Source: Saturnia japonica (lineage: Eukaryota > Arthropoda > Insecta > Lepidoptera > Saturniidae). Taken from it: a stretch of DNA of 64,000 bases. Both the position numbers and the translations under genes were made by a program. Positions 13,401 to 25,100 of the stretch are shown here, in pieces (the stretch's first letter is position 1; each line of letters begins with the position of its first letter). The notes beneath the pieces were generated by a model that had not been told where the DNA came from, ran no database searches, and saw nothing but the letters and a program-made list of their open reading frames with translations. The DNA is taken from assembly GCA_033032175.1 (NCBI GenBank), contig CM065324.1, forward strand, positions 1,550,001 to 1,614,000, in the 5' to 3' direction.

Positions 13401-15049
13401 AAAAAGCCCTTAAAAGTAATTTAGATGGGAACAAATAGGTACCTATAAAGTTAATGTGTTTTCCGTAATTCTATAAACAGACTTTTAAGGAAACCCCTAG
13501 AGTTATTTTGTGATATATTTGTGATTGATTATTATATTATTTATGTTTGTTTAATTTGTTTTAGTACTAGCTTGTAGTTTGGCTGCGAAAAAAGGAACCC
13601 TTATAATATAATCACTTCGTTGTCTGTCTGTCAAGACCCTTTTTCTCAGGAGTGCTTGGAGTTATCAAGTTGAAATTAGTATCAAATACTCAGGTCTGCA
13701 ATCCCTTGGAGCTGTGAAAAATCAAACTTCTAAGTCAAAGCAATTCAAAGATACGGCTGTTTATGCTGCAAACTTTAACTTTTGCCTGGGGAATAAAATT
13801 CTATAGGGTACTTGCAGTTTACTTAGAACCATGAAATTTGGTAAGAAGCAATGTCTTATAGCACAAGTGAAGGGAAAAATCCAAAAAACATAAACTTGTA
13901 ATTGCATCAGAAAAAAAAAGCGATTACAAACTCATGTGCAGTTGGTATACTGATCGCGGTATATATCCATGTATGGGGACATAAGTTTTCCAACGGAAAA
14001 TTTCAGTTTATTTCTCAATATACTTACAATAGTTTGTGGTTTCGTTAGAATTGTTCGGTGCTTTCTTTAGTAATGTTGCCTAATTATTTTGGTGAATGTG
14101 GCTGTACAATTACGGAATCCTCGGTGCGCGAGTCCGACTCGCACTTGGCCGGTTTTTTTTTAATACTAACTCGGCAAAAAGACTGTATATCACGTGATGG
14201 TAAGTAAGATACAGCCCACAAATAACGGCAACCGTCGGTGACACTTCCATTGGCTGCCTTCGATGCCATGCCAGCTGCTGAAATGCCTCTTCACGTTTCG
14301 TTTGAAGGACCCACAATATCATAGGAATTAGGAAGTAAGAAACACGTTGGCTGGGAGACCTAAGCAAATGTAAGAATTTGTGAATTTATTTGTTCAAAGT
14401 CACGATGGCCGCTACCGCTATTAAAATTTGACGGAAACGACCTACTTATTGTCGGTGATACTGCAAAACGGGCTATGTCATTATGAACAGGTTTTACAGG
14501 AGAGAGACAAAACCCTTCTAGATGTACGACATGGATATCGTAGTTTTACTTATATCTTTGGTAAAATTAATTTAATTTTATACAAATCAATCCTGAATTT
14601 GAATCTAATGTGAAAATGAGTAGAAATATTAAATTTTACATTTTATATATTGAGGCAGAGTTTTTGTACATAGAACACATTGCAATATCACCGATGTTAT
14701 TAACATTAAAAATGGGCTTTTTTAATCGACAAACAAAAGACGGGAGATTACTAAATTCTACTGTATATATATATGAAGTATATGTAATTAAGCCATAACT
14801 TCTCTGTTTATGAACCGATTTGGATAATTCTTGTTTTATTACCTCAAGGGTGGTCCGATTTAGTTTCATTTGACCTTCAACTTCGAAAATATCTAATAAC
14901 TTCGGAAACTCTTCAAAATCATTGATGTTGGTTTTCTTTTTTGTTAATTATTATTGTAATTTTCTCATTATCGCTTATTCTCTGTTGAAAATTGTAACGG
15001 TATGTAACCTAGAAAAAGTCGTGTTTAGTCCTTTATTGATCATACCACT

Positions 15050-15160
15050 ATGATGTGGTTTCCATCACCTTTCGCTCATTTTCATTCTAGAGATTTGAAC
15101 GCACCACGATCGACACGGTGTCTGAAAGACGCCACCGCTCTGCCATCATTGCTTCAAAAC
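15050..15160 (-). repeat. Second SINE family, reverse copy
   Basis: Read on the minus strand it shows GATGGCAGAGCGGTGG-type A box and a GTTCAAATCTC B-box remnant, followed by AAAGGTGATGGAAACC. Confidence 0.5.
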
Positions 15161-15531
15161 TATGGTATACTATAGATATCAAACCCAGGCAGAGCGCCTA
15201 CCTCCACTCTACATTACGAGCGTCCATAGGCTGTGGTAGCCGCTTACCATCAGGCGGGTGGTATGCTTCTTTACCACCGTATGTAGTATAAAAACAACAG
15301 AGCCTCTCAGTTAAACTGTTAGGCTAAATACCACTGCTCGTTGAAGCCTCTCTAAATTATTATAATTATTTATACACTACATAAGTATTTGAAGTTTCGC
15401 AAGCGTCGCCTTGTTGCTGAACAATATTCGTTCCAGGCAACCTTCTAGAAGGTACTTTATCATTTATTAGGGTTAAGGAAGTTGGGCATAGCTAAGATTT
15501 TGGCAGGTAAACTAATGTATTTCTTATACTA

Positions 15532-16833
15532 CAAGGTGTCCAGAAAGGGTATCGGGTATTTGTTTTCGCGCCATATTCGAAACGGGGCGTCTAAAGGGTG
15601 AGGGGAGGGGTTCGTGTCGTCCGCCATTTTGTGGACTTTTAGTCACGATGAAACAGTACTCGGGGACGCATCGCGCATTTTGCGTACGAGCGTATTATCG
15701 TAATGGTGATTCAATAGTGACTGCTCAACGTCTCTATCGTGCGGAATATCGTACACGCCACGCGCCAAGTGACGATAGCATTAGGAAATGGATCAGGATG
15801 TTCGAGAATACAGGTGCGACAGTTAAAATTCAAAACTCTGGTCGTCCTCGTTCAGTTCGCGATGAAGAAACAATTGAAGAAGTTGAGGCGTCGGTTCGTC
15901 AAAATCCGTCTTTATCCATCCGAAAGCGAAGCCAAGCGTTGAACATCAAAAAATCGTCTTTACATTCGATTTTAAAGAAAGACTTACATCTAAAAGCCTA
16001 TAAAATTCAATTGGTTCAAGAATTGAAGGATACGGACTATGCTAATCGACTGAATTTTGCGAACGAAATGCTGCAGCGATTTAACTACTTTAACAACATA
16101 CTGTTCAGTGACGAAGCAAATTTTCACCTGGATGGTCATGTTAATAAGCAGAATTGTCGGTACTGGGCAGTGGAGAATCCGAGACGAAAGCATGAACGAC
16201 CCCTGCATAGCCCAAAGGTCGTTGTTTGGGCCGCTATGTCTGCTAAAGGCATAATTGGTCCTTATTTTCATGAAGATCAACGAGGCCGAGCAATTAATGT
16301 GAATAGTGACCGTTATTGCGATATGTTGCGAAATTTTTTGGTCCCAGAGTTGCAGGAGTTTGCAGGTTTCAACTCAAGAACGTGGTTCCAGCAAGATGGG
16401 GCCACTTGCCATACCTCAAATGACTCAATGGAAGTTGTTAACGAATTATTCCCTAATAAAGTCATTTCGCGAAGGGGTAACATCAACTGGCCTCCCAGAA
16501 GCCCCGACCTTAGCCCGCTTGACTATTTTGCATGGGGATACCTTAAAAATAAGGTTTATCAAATAATCCGACGAATCTAACCCAGTTAAAGCAAAACATC
16601 AGGTCAGAAATGGCAGCAATATCGATAGCTATGTGTCAACGTGTTATCGCCAATCTTCGTTTCCGTTTAGAAGAGTGCCAGCAACGTAACGGTCATCATT
16701 TGGATAACATCATCTTTTCCAAATAATTCTCCAGTTCATATGCTAATAATAAACAATAAACTTTTTTATTGCATACAAATAATTTTTGTTTCATTGAACT
16801 TACAAATACCCGATACCCTTTCTGGACACCTTG
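15532..16833 (+). mobile_element. Tc1/mariner-type element (DD41D spacing), copy 2, full length
   Basis: 1302 bp with the same inverted ends and TA duplications at 15530-15531 and 16834-16835. It is nearly identical to copies 1 and 3, indicating recent spread. Confidence 0.92.
15648..16725 (+). pseudogene. DD41D transposase, copy 2, nearly intact (one frameshift)
   Basis: The frame is open from MKQYSGTHRAF through all three catalytic aspartates to 16580 (310 aa). There a one-base deletion near 16560, relative to copy 3, diverts the C-terminus to a premature stop. The lost C-terminal part would run to the NIIFSK-type end near 16725. The helix-turn-helix region, DEANFHLDG, QQDGATCH and PDLSPLDYFAWG are all present. 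Whether the start codon is this ATG is uncertain. Confidence 0.88.
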
Positions 16834-17087
16834 TACTTTGACAAAATTATTTCTGGCCATTGTTTATCCGTGCAATGTAGAGATCCACGGAGTCTGGTGC
16901 GGACTGTGGACCCTTTGATTTATAGGTACTATGTGTACAAATTTTGATATGTTTGTTTCATTTTTGTCATAAAGGTCATGACCCCCACCTAAATATAATT
17001 TTTAATAATCTTAGAAGACTCCGGTCCCGGTTTAGAGCTTTATCATCATTATATTTATACGTGAAATAAAGACTTTATATCCCTTTT

Positions 17088-17382
17088 TGAGTGTATTGCG
17101 TGCACGGAAGACTGTGAGATTTGGCACGGTTAAAGTTTATATGGAGAAGGAGCGCAGAAAGCTAAAATTTATCTATAATATCTGTTAATAATATATTAAA
17201 TTAATACTGCGAATCCAGACTCGACCAGTGCCATTGAACTTGAGCCCCCAAAATATTGACATTGTCACTCAATGCAAAGTGACAGCAAGTGATATAATAT
17301 TATTTTTTTAGGTTCATACTGCAAAATGTCAAACAGAAAATAGTCTATGATTAAAAAGTCGCTGGTCGAATTTCGATCATTG
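17088..17382 (+). repeat. Interspersed repeat family C, copy 2
   Basis: Near full match to 3743-4036, same orientation. Confidence 0.8.
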
Positions 17383-17900
17383 GACGACCACCAGGTATTA
17401 TAGTAAGCGTATTTATCAGAGACCTGTTAAAGCGAAGGTTTAGAAAAATGAAAAACATATAGGTAATTATTACTAAATATATTTAAACATAATACAACAT
17501 ATGAATAAAATCAAATAGTACATTGATTGGTCAATAAAACAAACCGGTACAAACAGGACTTTAAAATTAGTAATAATAAACAAACGAAATATGTTTGAAG
17601 TGAACCTTAATGTCAACAAAAAGTGACGGACCGGACATACGAAAACAAACTTGATAATTTTTACGCCTACATCGTGACGATTCGCACAATGGTAAGCGGA
17701 GACCTCTTAAGCGAAAAGCCGCGTTATGATTCTCAAAATATACTCATTATTATACACAGAAGAGTTTAAATAAAGCTGACATTTTTTATTACGAGAAGCT
17801 TTATAGGCATATTTAGTACCTGTATTCAATCAATCTATTGTGATCACTCCAATGCTTGTCTCACTGTACTCCCTTTGACAGAAAGCGATTTTACCTCATC

Positions 17901-18660
17901 CAGTCAATGCACACAATTGCACAATCCAGTTACACAGTGGCGTAACTAGTTTGACAGGGGAAAGACCCGGACACCCTTGGGTAAGGGTACCATTCGACCC
18001 TGTATATCGTTCACCGATATTATATCACCGTTAGTACGCCCTCTTTACAGTCAATGCACACAATTACACAATCCAGTAACACAGTGGCGTAACTAGTTTG
18101 ACAGGGGGAAAGACCCGGACACCCTTGGGTAGGGTTGCCATTCGTCCCAACATATCGTTCACCGATATTATATCACCGTTAGTACACCCTCTTACCCCAT
18201 CCAGTCAATGCACACAATTACACAATCCAGTTACACAGTGGCGTAACTAGTTTGACAGGGGAAAGACCCGGATACCCTTGGGTAGGGTTGCCATTCGTTC
18301 CGATATATCGTTCACCGATATTATATCACCGTTAGTACGCCCTGTTACCTCATCCAGTCAATGCACACAATTACACAATCCAGTTACACAGTGGCGTAAC
18401 TAGTTTGACAGGGGAAAGACCCGGACACTCTTGGGTAGGGTTGCCATTCGTCCCGATATATCGTTCACAGACATTATATCACCGTTAGTACGCCCTCTTA
18501 CCTCATCCAGTCAATGCACACAATTACACAATCCAAATACACAGTAGCGTAACTAATTTGACAAGGGAAAGACCCGGACACCTTGGGTAGGGTTGCCATT
18601 CGTCCCGATATATCGTTAACCAATAAAATTACCGTTATTACGTCATCTGTCCTGACAAAG
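17901..18660 (+). repeat. Satellite-like tandem array, about 153-bp unit, five copies
   Basis: The word CAGTCAATGCACACAATT starts at 17901, 18048, 18202, 18355 and 18508, giving spacings of 147, 154, 153 and 153 bp. Each unit also has GTGGCGTAACTAGTTTGACA and CCGATATTATATCACCGTTA. The last unit is more diverged and degenerates near 18640. Confidence 0.92.
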
Positions 18661-21520
18661 CACTATTACGACACGATTTTCCGCGCGACCAATGCGTTTC
18701 AAAAACTTACGCTAAACTGCTTGGCCGCGCTGTGGAAGGAATAAAATATTGTGGATATTGAGAGCAACGGTTGAACTGGGGGAAAAGATTGGCTATAAAG
18801 ATTAGAAGGCTAAAAATTCTATACTCACACAGGTGACATCTACCAGGCGAAGTTGCAGTATAGATAGTTCAACCCAATTGTGCGCGCGATCCTGTGTGCG
18901 TGAAGCGTGTATAGATACAGTGACTTTGTGTGCATGTCAAAAGGTACAGTCAAGTACACAAGAGAATTCTATTAATTATTTTACTTAATATGTCGATTTT
19001 TTTTTACATCACGGATGTTTATTGAACATATTCCGTATCGCTACCACCAGAAACACCAAATAATGAACTTCCTATCAATTCATTATTTCTGTCGTGTAGA
19101 GCAATATGTGTATATTTTTAAATTCTCCAAATATTTTCTATATGGTTTACGATGATGTGACGGTAGACGTATAATTTTTATACAATACTGCTGAGTATTT
19201 TCTGTTACCCACTGCTGAATATTCTATAATTTAAAATTAGAATTTAGCATTTTAAATATTTGTGTAATTGTTATACGACGCCTTATCTTATCACAACTAT
19301 TGGGGTAGCATTTTCTCCGTGACGAAACAGATATTTTTATTACCGACTGTACTCGTTCAATAAAGCTATAAGAACACGTGTTGATCGGAAAACGACTGCC
19401 GCGTCACTGACATACAAATAAAAACTTCGTGTTTATTAGCTCACGCACACATAAGGCCGCGCGCAAAGATGAGTTGAAGTCTCTATAGATTGGTTATCAA
19501 TAGAATTTCTTACGAGCTTTTTCGAGGGAAATATTCTCCGAACCAATACAGTATTGATTCGAGACTAAAACGCAAATACTTATTTCTTTACCAGCTAATT
19601 TTTCTACAAGATTTTACCGATATATAATTTTATTTAATAAGCCATTTGCCTTGTATATTGAGGAATACACCAATTTTGTATAATATAAGAATAAGGCAAA
19701 GAATTTGTTTCGATAACGATTTACGTAGGCCGATAGCACATACGAAAAATAGTCTCGTATTCCTATCTCGTTCTAACACAAGCGCATACTATGCTCTTTC
19801 TCTTTCGAGTTGTCGATCTATATATATTAAATCCAGAATATGACAACAGTTACAATAACAGTTTTAACACCGAAAACGTTATACAAATGTTGGTATGTCA
19901 ACAATACATTTAATAGTAAAGCTATTGACTCAGCTTTAGATTACATGCCGTCGAGTTGAGAGTGTTTAAACTCCATTTTTTTACAGTTAAATCACTTTTT
20001 AATTCGGCTAAGGGGGCGTTCAAGTATTACGTAAAAAAAATTTTTAACGTAATATTTGATTGCCCCCTAAACATAAAACTTCAAACAGCGGAAATAAATA
20101 GTTTTTGAGAAATAATGTTTTGTTAATCTGACAATATAAATGTCAGTTCTAAGTAGTTGTCATAAAGTTCATTTTTGAAAGATAGGCAAAAATGTTCGAA
20201 GATCGTAATTGTTTTTGTTACTTTTTGAACGACTATTGTATTGTTTATGTCAACTAAATCTAAATCTATAATTCATATACAAGACCCAGTCATACATAAC
20301 ATTAAAATAAAAATAACAATTAATCTCAAAAACTATTTGATTCCGGACTCTTACCTTTACCTCTCACGTTCCCCATCCCTTCTCATCATCAAATTCAGTG
20401 GCATGTAAAGTCCAACCAAACTATTTACTCTGTGAATATGCTGTCACAATATATTTATACTAATATTATAAAGTTGAAGAGTTTGTTTGTTTGGTTGAAC
20501 TCGCTAATCTCAGGAACTACTTACTGGTTCGAATTGAAACATTATTTCAGTGTTGGCTAGCCCATTTATCGAGAAAGGTTTTAGGCTATATAACTTCACG
20601 ATATGACCAATATGACCGGAGAATCAATGAAAAATGTTGTAAAAACGGGGAATATTTATTCCCCGTTTCGTCTTCGATTATGTGACGCAGACGAAGTAGC
20701 GCGGGTCAGTTAATATCAAATATTCAGGCTATTAGCCTGAGGGGCCCCAAACAAATAAAGCCGCTGATGGGTTTTACAGCTTTAGCAGGTTTGGTTGCGA
20801 GCGCTTAAGGCACTCAGCCGCGAAACTAACATTGTATCAATCAGTATCAGTCATATAGTGTTATATAATTATATACTCTAAAGACGTGGAGCTGTCTTCC
20901 GGCTACACGTTCCCTCCATCCTACAAGATGGAATCCTTCAACGTGAAGAGAAAATTTCGCCGTTGTTTTCGAATTGCCATTTGCTTACCTTTAATTACTT
21001 TGTCGTGATTAGTTTCAAAATGTAATTAAACACACCACAATTTAGTATCAATTTAAAAATCTGTGCGTATTTAATGTGAATATTGCTTACAGTAGAGCCC
21101 GCGTGATTAAAATTACTAATTTGTTTGTATATTAATATCGATACTTATTGGTGGAAAGTTCACAAACTTTGGATCAAACAAACCAACAAACGTGGTTTGT
21201 ATTTTGATTAAATGTTATTAAACTAGTTTATACTTGAAGAGGTCTATGGTTTCTGCTCATTTGTATATAGAAATCAATGTACTAAATCATAATGAAAATA
21301 AATATGTGTTCAAATACTCGAAGTGTGTAAGGTATATTAAAAATATTTCGATAGATTTGAAATAATTCGCTTTTAAGCTTTCTACGTTTAATATTAGCTA
21401 CGGAACCTTTGCGTTAAGTGCCATCATAGAGAAAATCATTTATTAAATACATAAAACCTGCTTTTAAATCGATATTTACGATTGCTTGATATATTCAAAA
21501 ATTTTCAACCAATCCAAAAT
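18661..21520. other. Intergenic between satellite and TBC1D22
   Basis: Apart from the family D repeat (20455-20716) and a family B scrap (20885-20975), no feature is recognised. Confidence 0.6.
20455..20716 (+). repeat. Interspersed repeat family D
   Basis: TACTAATATTATAAAG start, CTAATCTCAGGAACTACT core and GCGCGGGTCAGTTAATA end, shared with 32636-33272. The first bases of the window (GGTCAGCTAGT) are the tail of another copy. Confidence 0.75.
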
Positions 21521-21660
21521 CAAAATTGTTAATTAACTGGTCGAAAGTCAACTAGTTAGTTAATGGACCAGTCGAAAACAACTATTCGGTAATTCAATAG
21601 TTGTCAATTAACCAGTCAATAATCAAACCGTGGAAAACCAACCACTTGATTAATTAACGT
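21521..21660. repeat. Cluster of CCAGTCGA-type inverted and direct motifs
   Basis: AACTGGTCGAAA, GGACCAGTCGAAAA and TTAACCAGTCAATA occur within 100 bp in both orientations, just beyond the 3' end of TBC1D22. Function unknown. Confidence 0.55.
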
Positions 21661-21757
21661 TAAAATACTATTTTTTTATACCTCTTTATCATAACCCACT
21701 CGAGATGGGATCGCAAATCATCCGTCACGGAACAACCAATCATCGTATCAACCCAGG

Positions 21758-22165
21758 TCATCTGTCCGATTTCCCAGCATTATGTAGATGGTTGGGCGCA
21801 TCAGCGAAAGCGAATTTCAACCTGTACGCCTCAGCAACCAACACACTTATGTTAGAATCAGTCCAATTTTGTGTTGGTACGTTTTGGAGTAGTATCATTA
21901 AACCTTGGAAATCTTTCTCCAACATCAGCCGCTCTCTCCAATGGAGAAGGAAGGCGGCGCACACGTACAGCTGAAAAATCGCGAATCCGTCTGATTCTGC
22001 GAGATAAGTGTCCCAGAGGCGGATGGTGCAGGGTAGAGGTATCTCCCTGGTGAGAAGGTTGTTCATCCAGCGGAAGGAGAACTGGAGGTAGTCAACGCCA
22101 TGGCTTTGCAGGTGTTCGTGTAATGGAAGATCTATGCGCCTTATCAATTCTTTTAGTTGATTGAC
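21758..22165 (-). CDS. TBC1D22: TBC1D22 coding exon 4 with stop (residues 339-473)
   Basis: Begins VNQLKELIRRIDLPLHEHL after a TTTCCAG acceptor. It includes RWMNNLL, RLWDTY and the conserved C-terminal AYRLKFAFADAPNH, and ends GKSDR-stop. No clear poly(A) signal was pinned down downstream. Confidence 0.93.
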   Translation of the reverse strand, partial: VNQLKELIRRIDLPLHEHLQSHGVDYLQFSFRWMNNLLTREIPLPCTIRLWDTYLAESDGFAIFQLYVCAAFLLHWRERLMLEKDFQGLMILLQNVPTQNWTDSNISVLVAEAYRLKFAFADAPNHLHNAGKSDR

Positions 22166-25100
22166 CTGGAAATATATTTAAAAAATCTTATAAAGTTAAC
22201 TGCATTGGATTAATAGACATAAAAAACGGCATAGTTTTAATACTAGAAAAAAAAAACACAAATTAGCCATCCCGTGTTTCGTGACTTAGACCAATAAGAT
22301 TTTTTTAGGTAATACTGCTAGGTTCTGTAATAAGATCCCTAAATACATTACCGATTTGCCGGAAAATAAGTTTAAGGACCATTTCAAGTAGGTTTTATTG
22401 TAAAAAGGTTATTATAGAGTGAAACATTATATGAATGACAGTATTTAACGTCTGGAAGTTACTATCTCCCTGTACACTCAATAAATATAATTATCAACTG
22501 TAAACAATAATTACAGTTTCTTGTCGGCTCTTTTCAATAACTCGGATGTTTGTATGAAACAGTAGCAGTGTTGGAATGTTCATAAGTGCCTTCTTAGTTC
22601 CTAAACTAAATCTCGTATTTTTTATTTAGAATCAAACGAAAAATATACAAACGGAATAGACTCAATAATTCCCATAAGTGATATTGCAAACTTAAAGTTA
22701 AATACAAATTAAACAATTATAATATTATCACAACCATAAAATGTTATTCAGTTACTTCATAAAACAAATAAAAACACATTAAGATATCGTAAGCTAAGTA
22801 TTATGATAGAGAAAGTAATTAACCAAATTATTTTATCTTTAAATTGATAAGATAACAATCATGCAGTCCATAAGTAACACGCAGAATATAAATACACTAG
22901 ATGTTTTTTATAATTATTTTAGATAAATAAATAATAATCATTCTGTTTTATAATTGGTATAACTGACGCCAACATTTGAACCCATATAATTTTTTTTTTT
23001 TTTAAGTTTAGTATTTAGTAGTTTAGTAATATCACCTTACAGTGAAAATATGGCCTAGTGAGAGGACTGGTTCTCAATTGCATGTTGCTGAAACACATTT
23101 ATAGGTGCTTAGTGACAGATTTTAAACTTGAGAGTGGTAGGAACAGGCATTAGGAAATTTCAGCACAACGTTTTCCTTCACTGCTACAAGCTCATTACAG
23201 AGATTCGAAATCATGTCGATCGACGAAATATCGGGATATATACACAAACTCGAACAAATAAATACCTTTTCATAATTTAACTGTCACTAAAAGCCCCTTT
23301 TTAGTAGGTTAGGCAAAAATAAGTAGACTTTTACTTCTGGACTACAAGGAACTAGCACAATACCGAGTTAAGCAATGATGGCTCAGTTGGTAGCGTGTAT
23401 GGACACCATGTCATTAGACGTATATTTGAATCCCTGTAATGAGCCTGAGCAAATACATCATCACTTAAGATCAAGTGAGCTTATTGCTATAACGATAAAA
23501 AAACCTTCATAGCTGAATCACTGTTTTGCAACACCTTATCTTCTCTATATGGAATGGCACCTATTGGCAGAACCCATGAGTGTAGTCTAAAAAATCTCAC
23601 CTTATACTGAATTCCAAGCTGCGCAAATATATAATTATCTTGTATACTGTCCAAGAACTTGGAGAGGCACCAGAAGGAGTCTGCTTCGATGACGTCCCTC
23701 TGCTCTTCTGTCAGTTTATCCAGGGGATAGTTGTCTAACTCTTCACCAGGAGCTGCCTCCTGCAGGAACACCATGAAGAAAGGTGTCACTAGATCGTTGA
23801 TGCCCTGGACGTAGCCTGATGCCGGATGACGGATTGCCCAGATGTAGAGGATGCGCTCAAACATTACCTGAAAATAAAAATTAAACACTTAATCAAAACT
23901 TTGTTGAGAAAATTTCCATATATTTTTTTTTTATCAAGTATCACAAATGGTGCTTAAGAACGATAAAGCTGGCACTCAACTACAGCAGCGAAAACCCAGG
24001 CTTATTGTGTCAATCAAAGCAAAGACAAACAACAGCGATCGTTACTCACTTCTATGTATTTTGTTTTACCTTACATGGTTCTTTCCAAAATAACAGCTCA
24101 CAAAAATGCCTGTTGAAACCCTATATTATAAAATGTAGATAAAATGCCAACCTAATGATGTAGAAACAATTTGCCGATGAACTTTATTTATAACAAGGCA
24201 GCACCATATGTATGACCTATATTAAATTTCAATATATTGAAATGTTTTTTTTTTTGTTATATTTCTATTGTCCTTTAAAACGAAAATTTACACAACTAAG
24301 TTAATTGAATAGCAGAAGCAAAAAAATTGTATTATTAATATAAGGAAATATTTTACTCAATATAATCGTAATAAACATAAAATAATTTAATAAAGAAGAT
24401 TTAAAAACATATATATCCTTAACAAATGACTAGTTTCGAAGGACCTAAATCGTGGCGCCGGTTCGAAGGACCTTTGTATATTAGTAAACTGATGATGATC
24501 GATGATATTACAAGGATGTAGAATGTCAAATAAAATGAAAAAATTCAAGCAGAGACCATACCTGAACTGTAATTTGTTGGAAAAGGGCGACAAGCGGGCT
24601 CATTCTCGGTATGTCAATGTGAATCTGCCTGTACGTGTCGTCATCTCGCTCGGCCTCATAGTACTGTCGCACGAGGTGTTTATAGTCTGCCCGTTTTCGC
24701 TGTAGTATCTCCGCACGGCGCTCACTGTTCGCTGGCAAGTATCCGGCTAGTAAGCGCCATGTGATTGCCCTAGCCTGTTATATAGATAATATTAACTCTT
24801 CTTAAACTGAACAATAGTTTTGGGATATTTCGAAGATGAACTTCAAAAGCCTGCTAAATAATAACATTTATTTTAAAGAAAAGCATACTATGATGACACT
24901 TATATATTTCTGATCTATTTATTTACTCATAAAAAAGGCAAATAAATACTATTATATCAATAGTTTAAAAATTATTACAAAATGTAAATAATAAATAAAT
25001 TTGCAAAGGAAGTATAGCATAGTGTGGGTTAATACTAAAAATAACATAATTTTATAGATACTACCCAATTATTCAAAATACAATTTTTACAGATCAATTA

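Larger units (their letters stand above)
9874..15531. other. Intergenic, AT-rich
   Basis: 9874-10170 has two tandem copies of a CCGTT(C)AGCTGTTTTTGCGTG repeat. 10600-12260 is very AT-rich and empty. A GC-richer island at 12280-12480 has open frames but no recognised product. 13230-13400 and 14176-14365 are dispersed-repeat copies. Confidence 0.6.

Noticed and set aside
17901..18660. CRISPR-like array
   Set aside because: The whole unit of about 153 bp is repeated with no unique spacers, and the context is a eukaryotic nuclear genome; it is a satellite.
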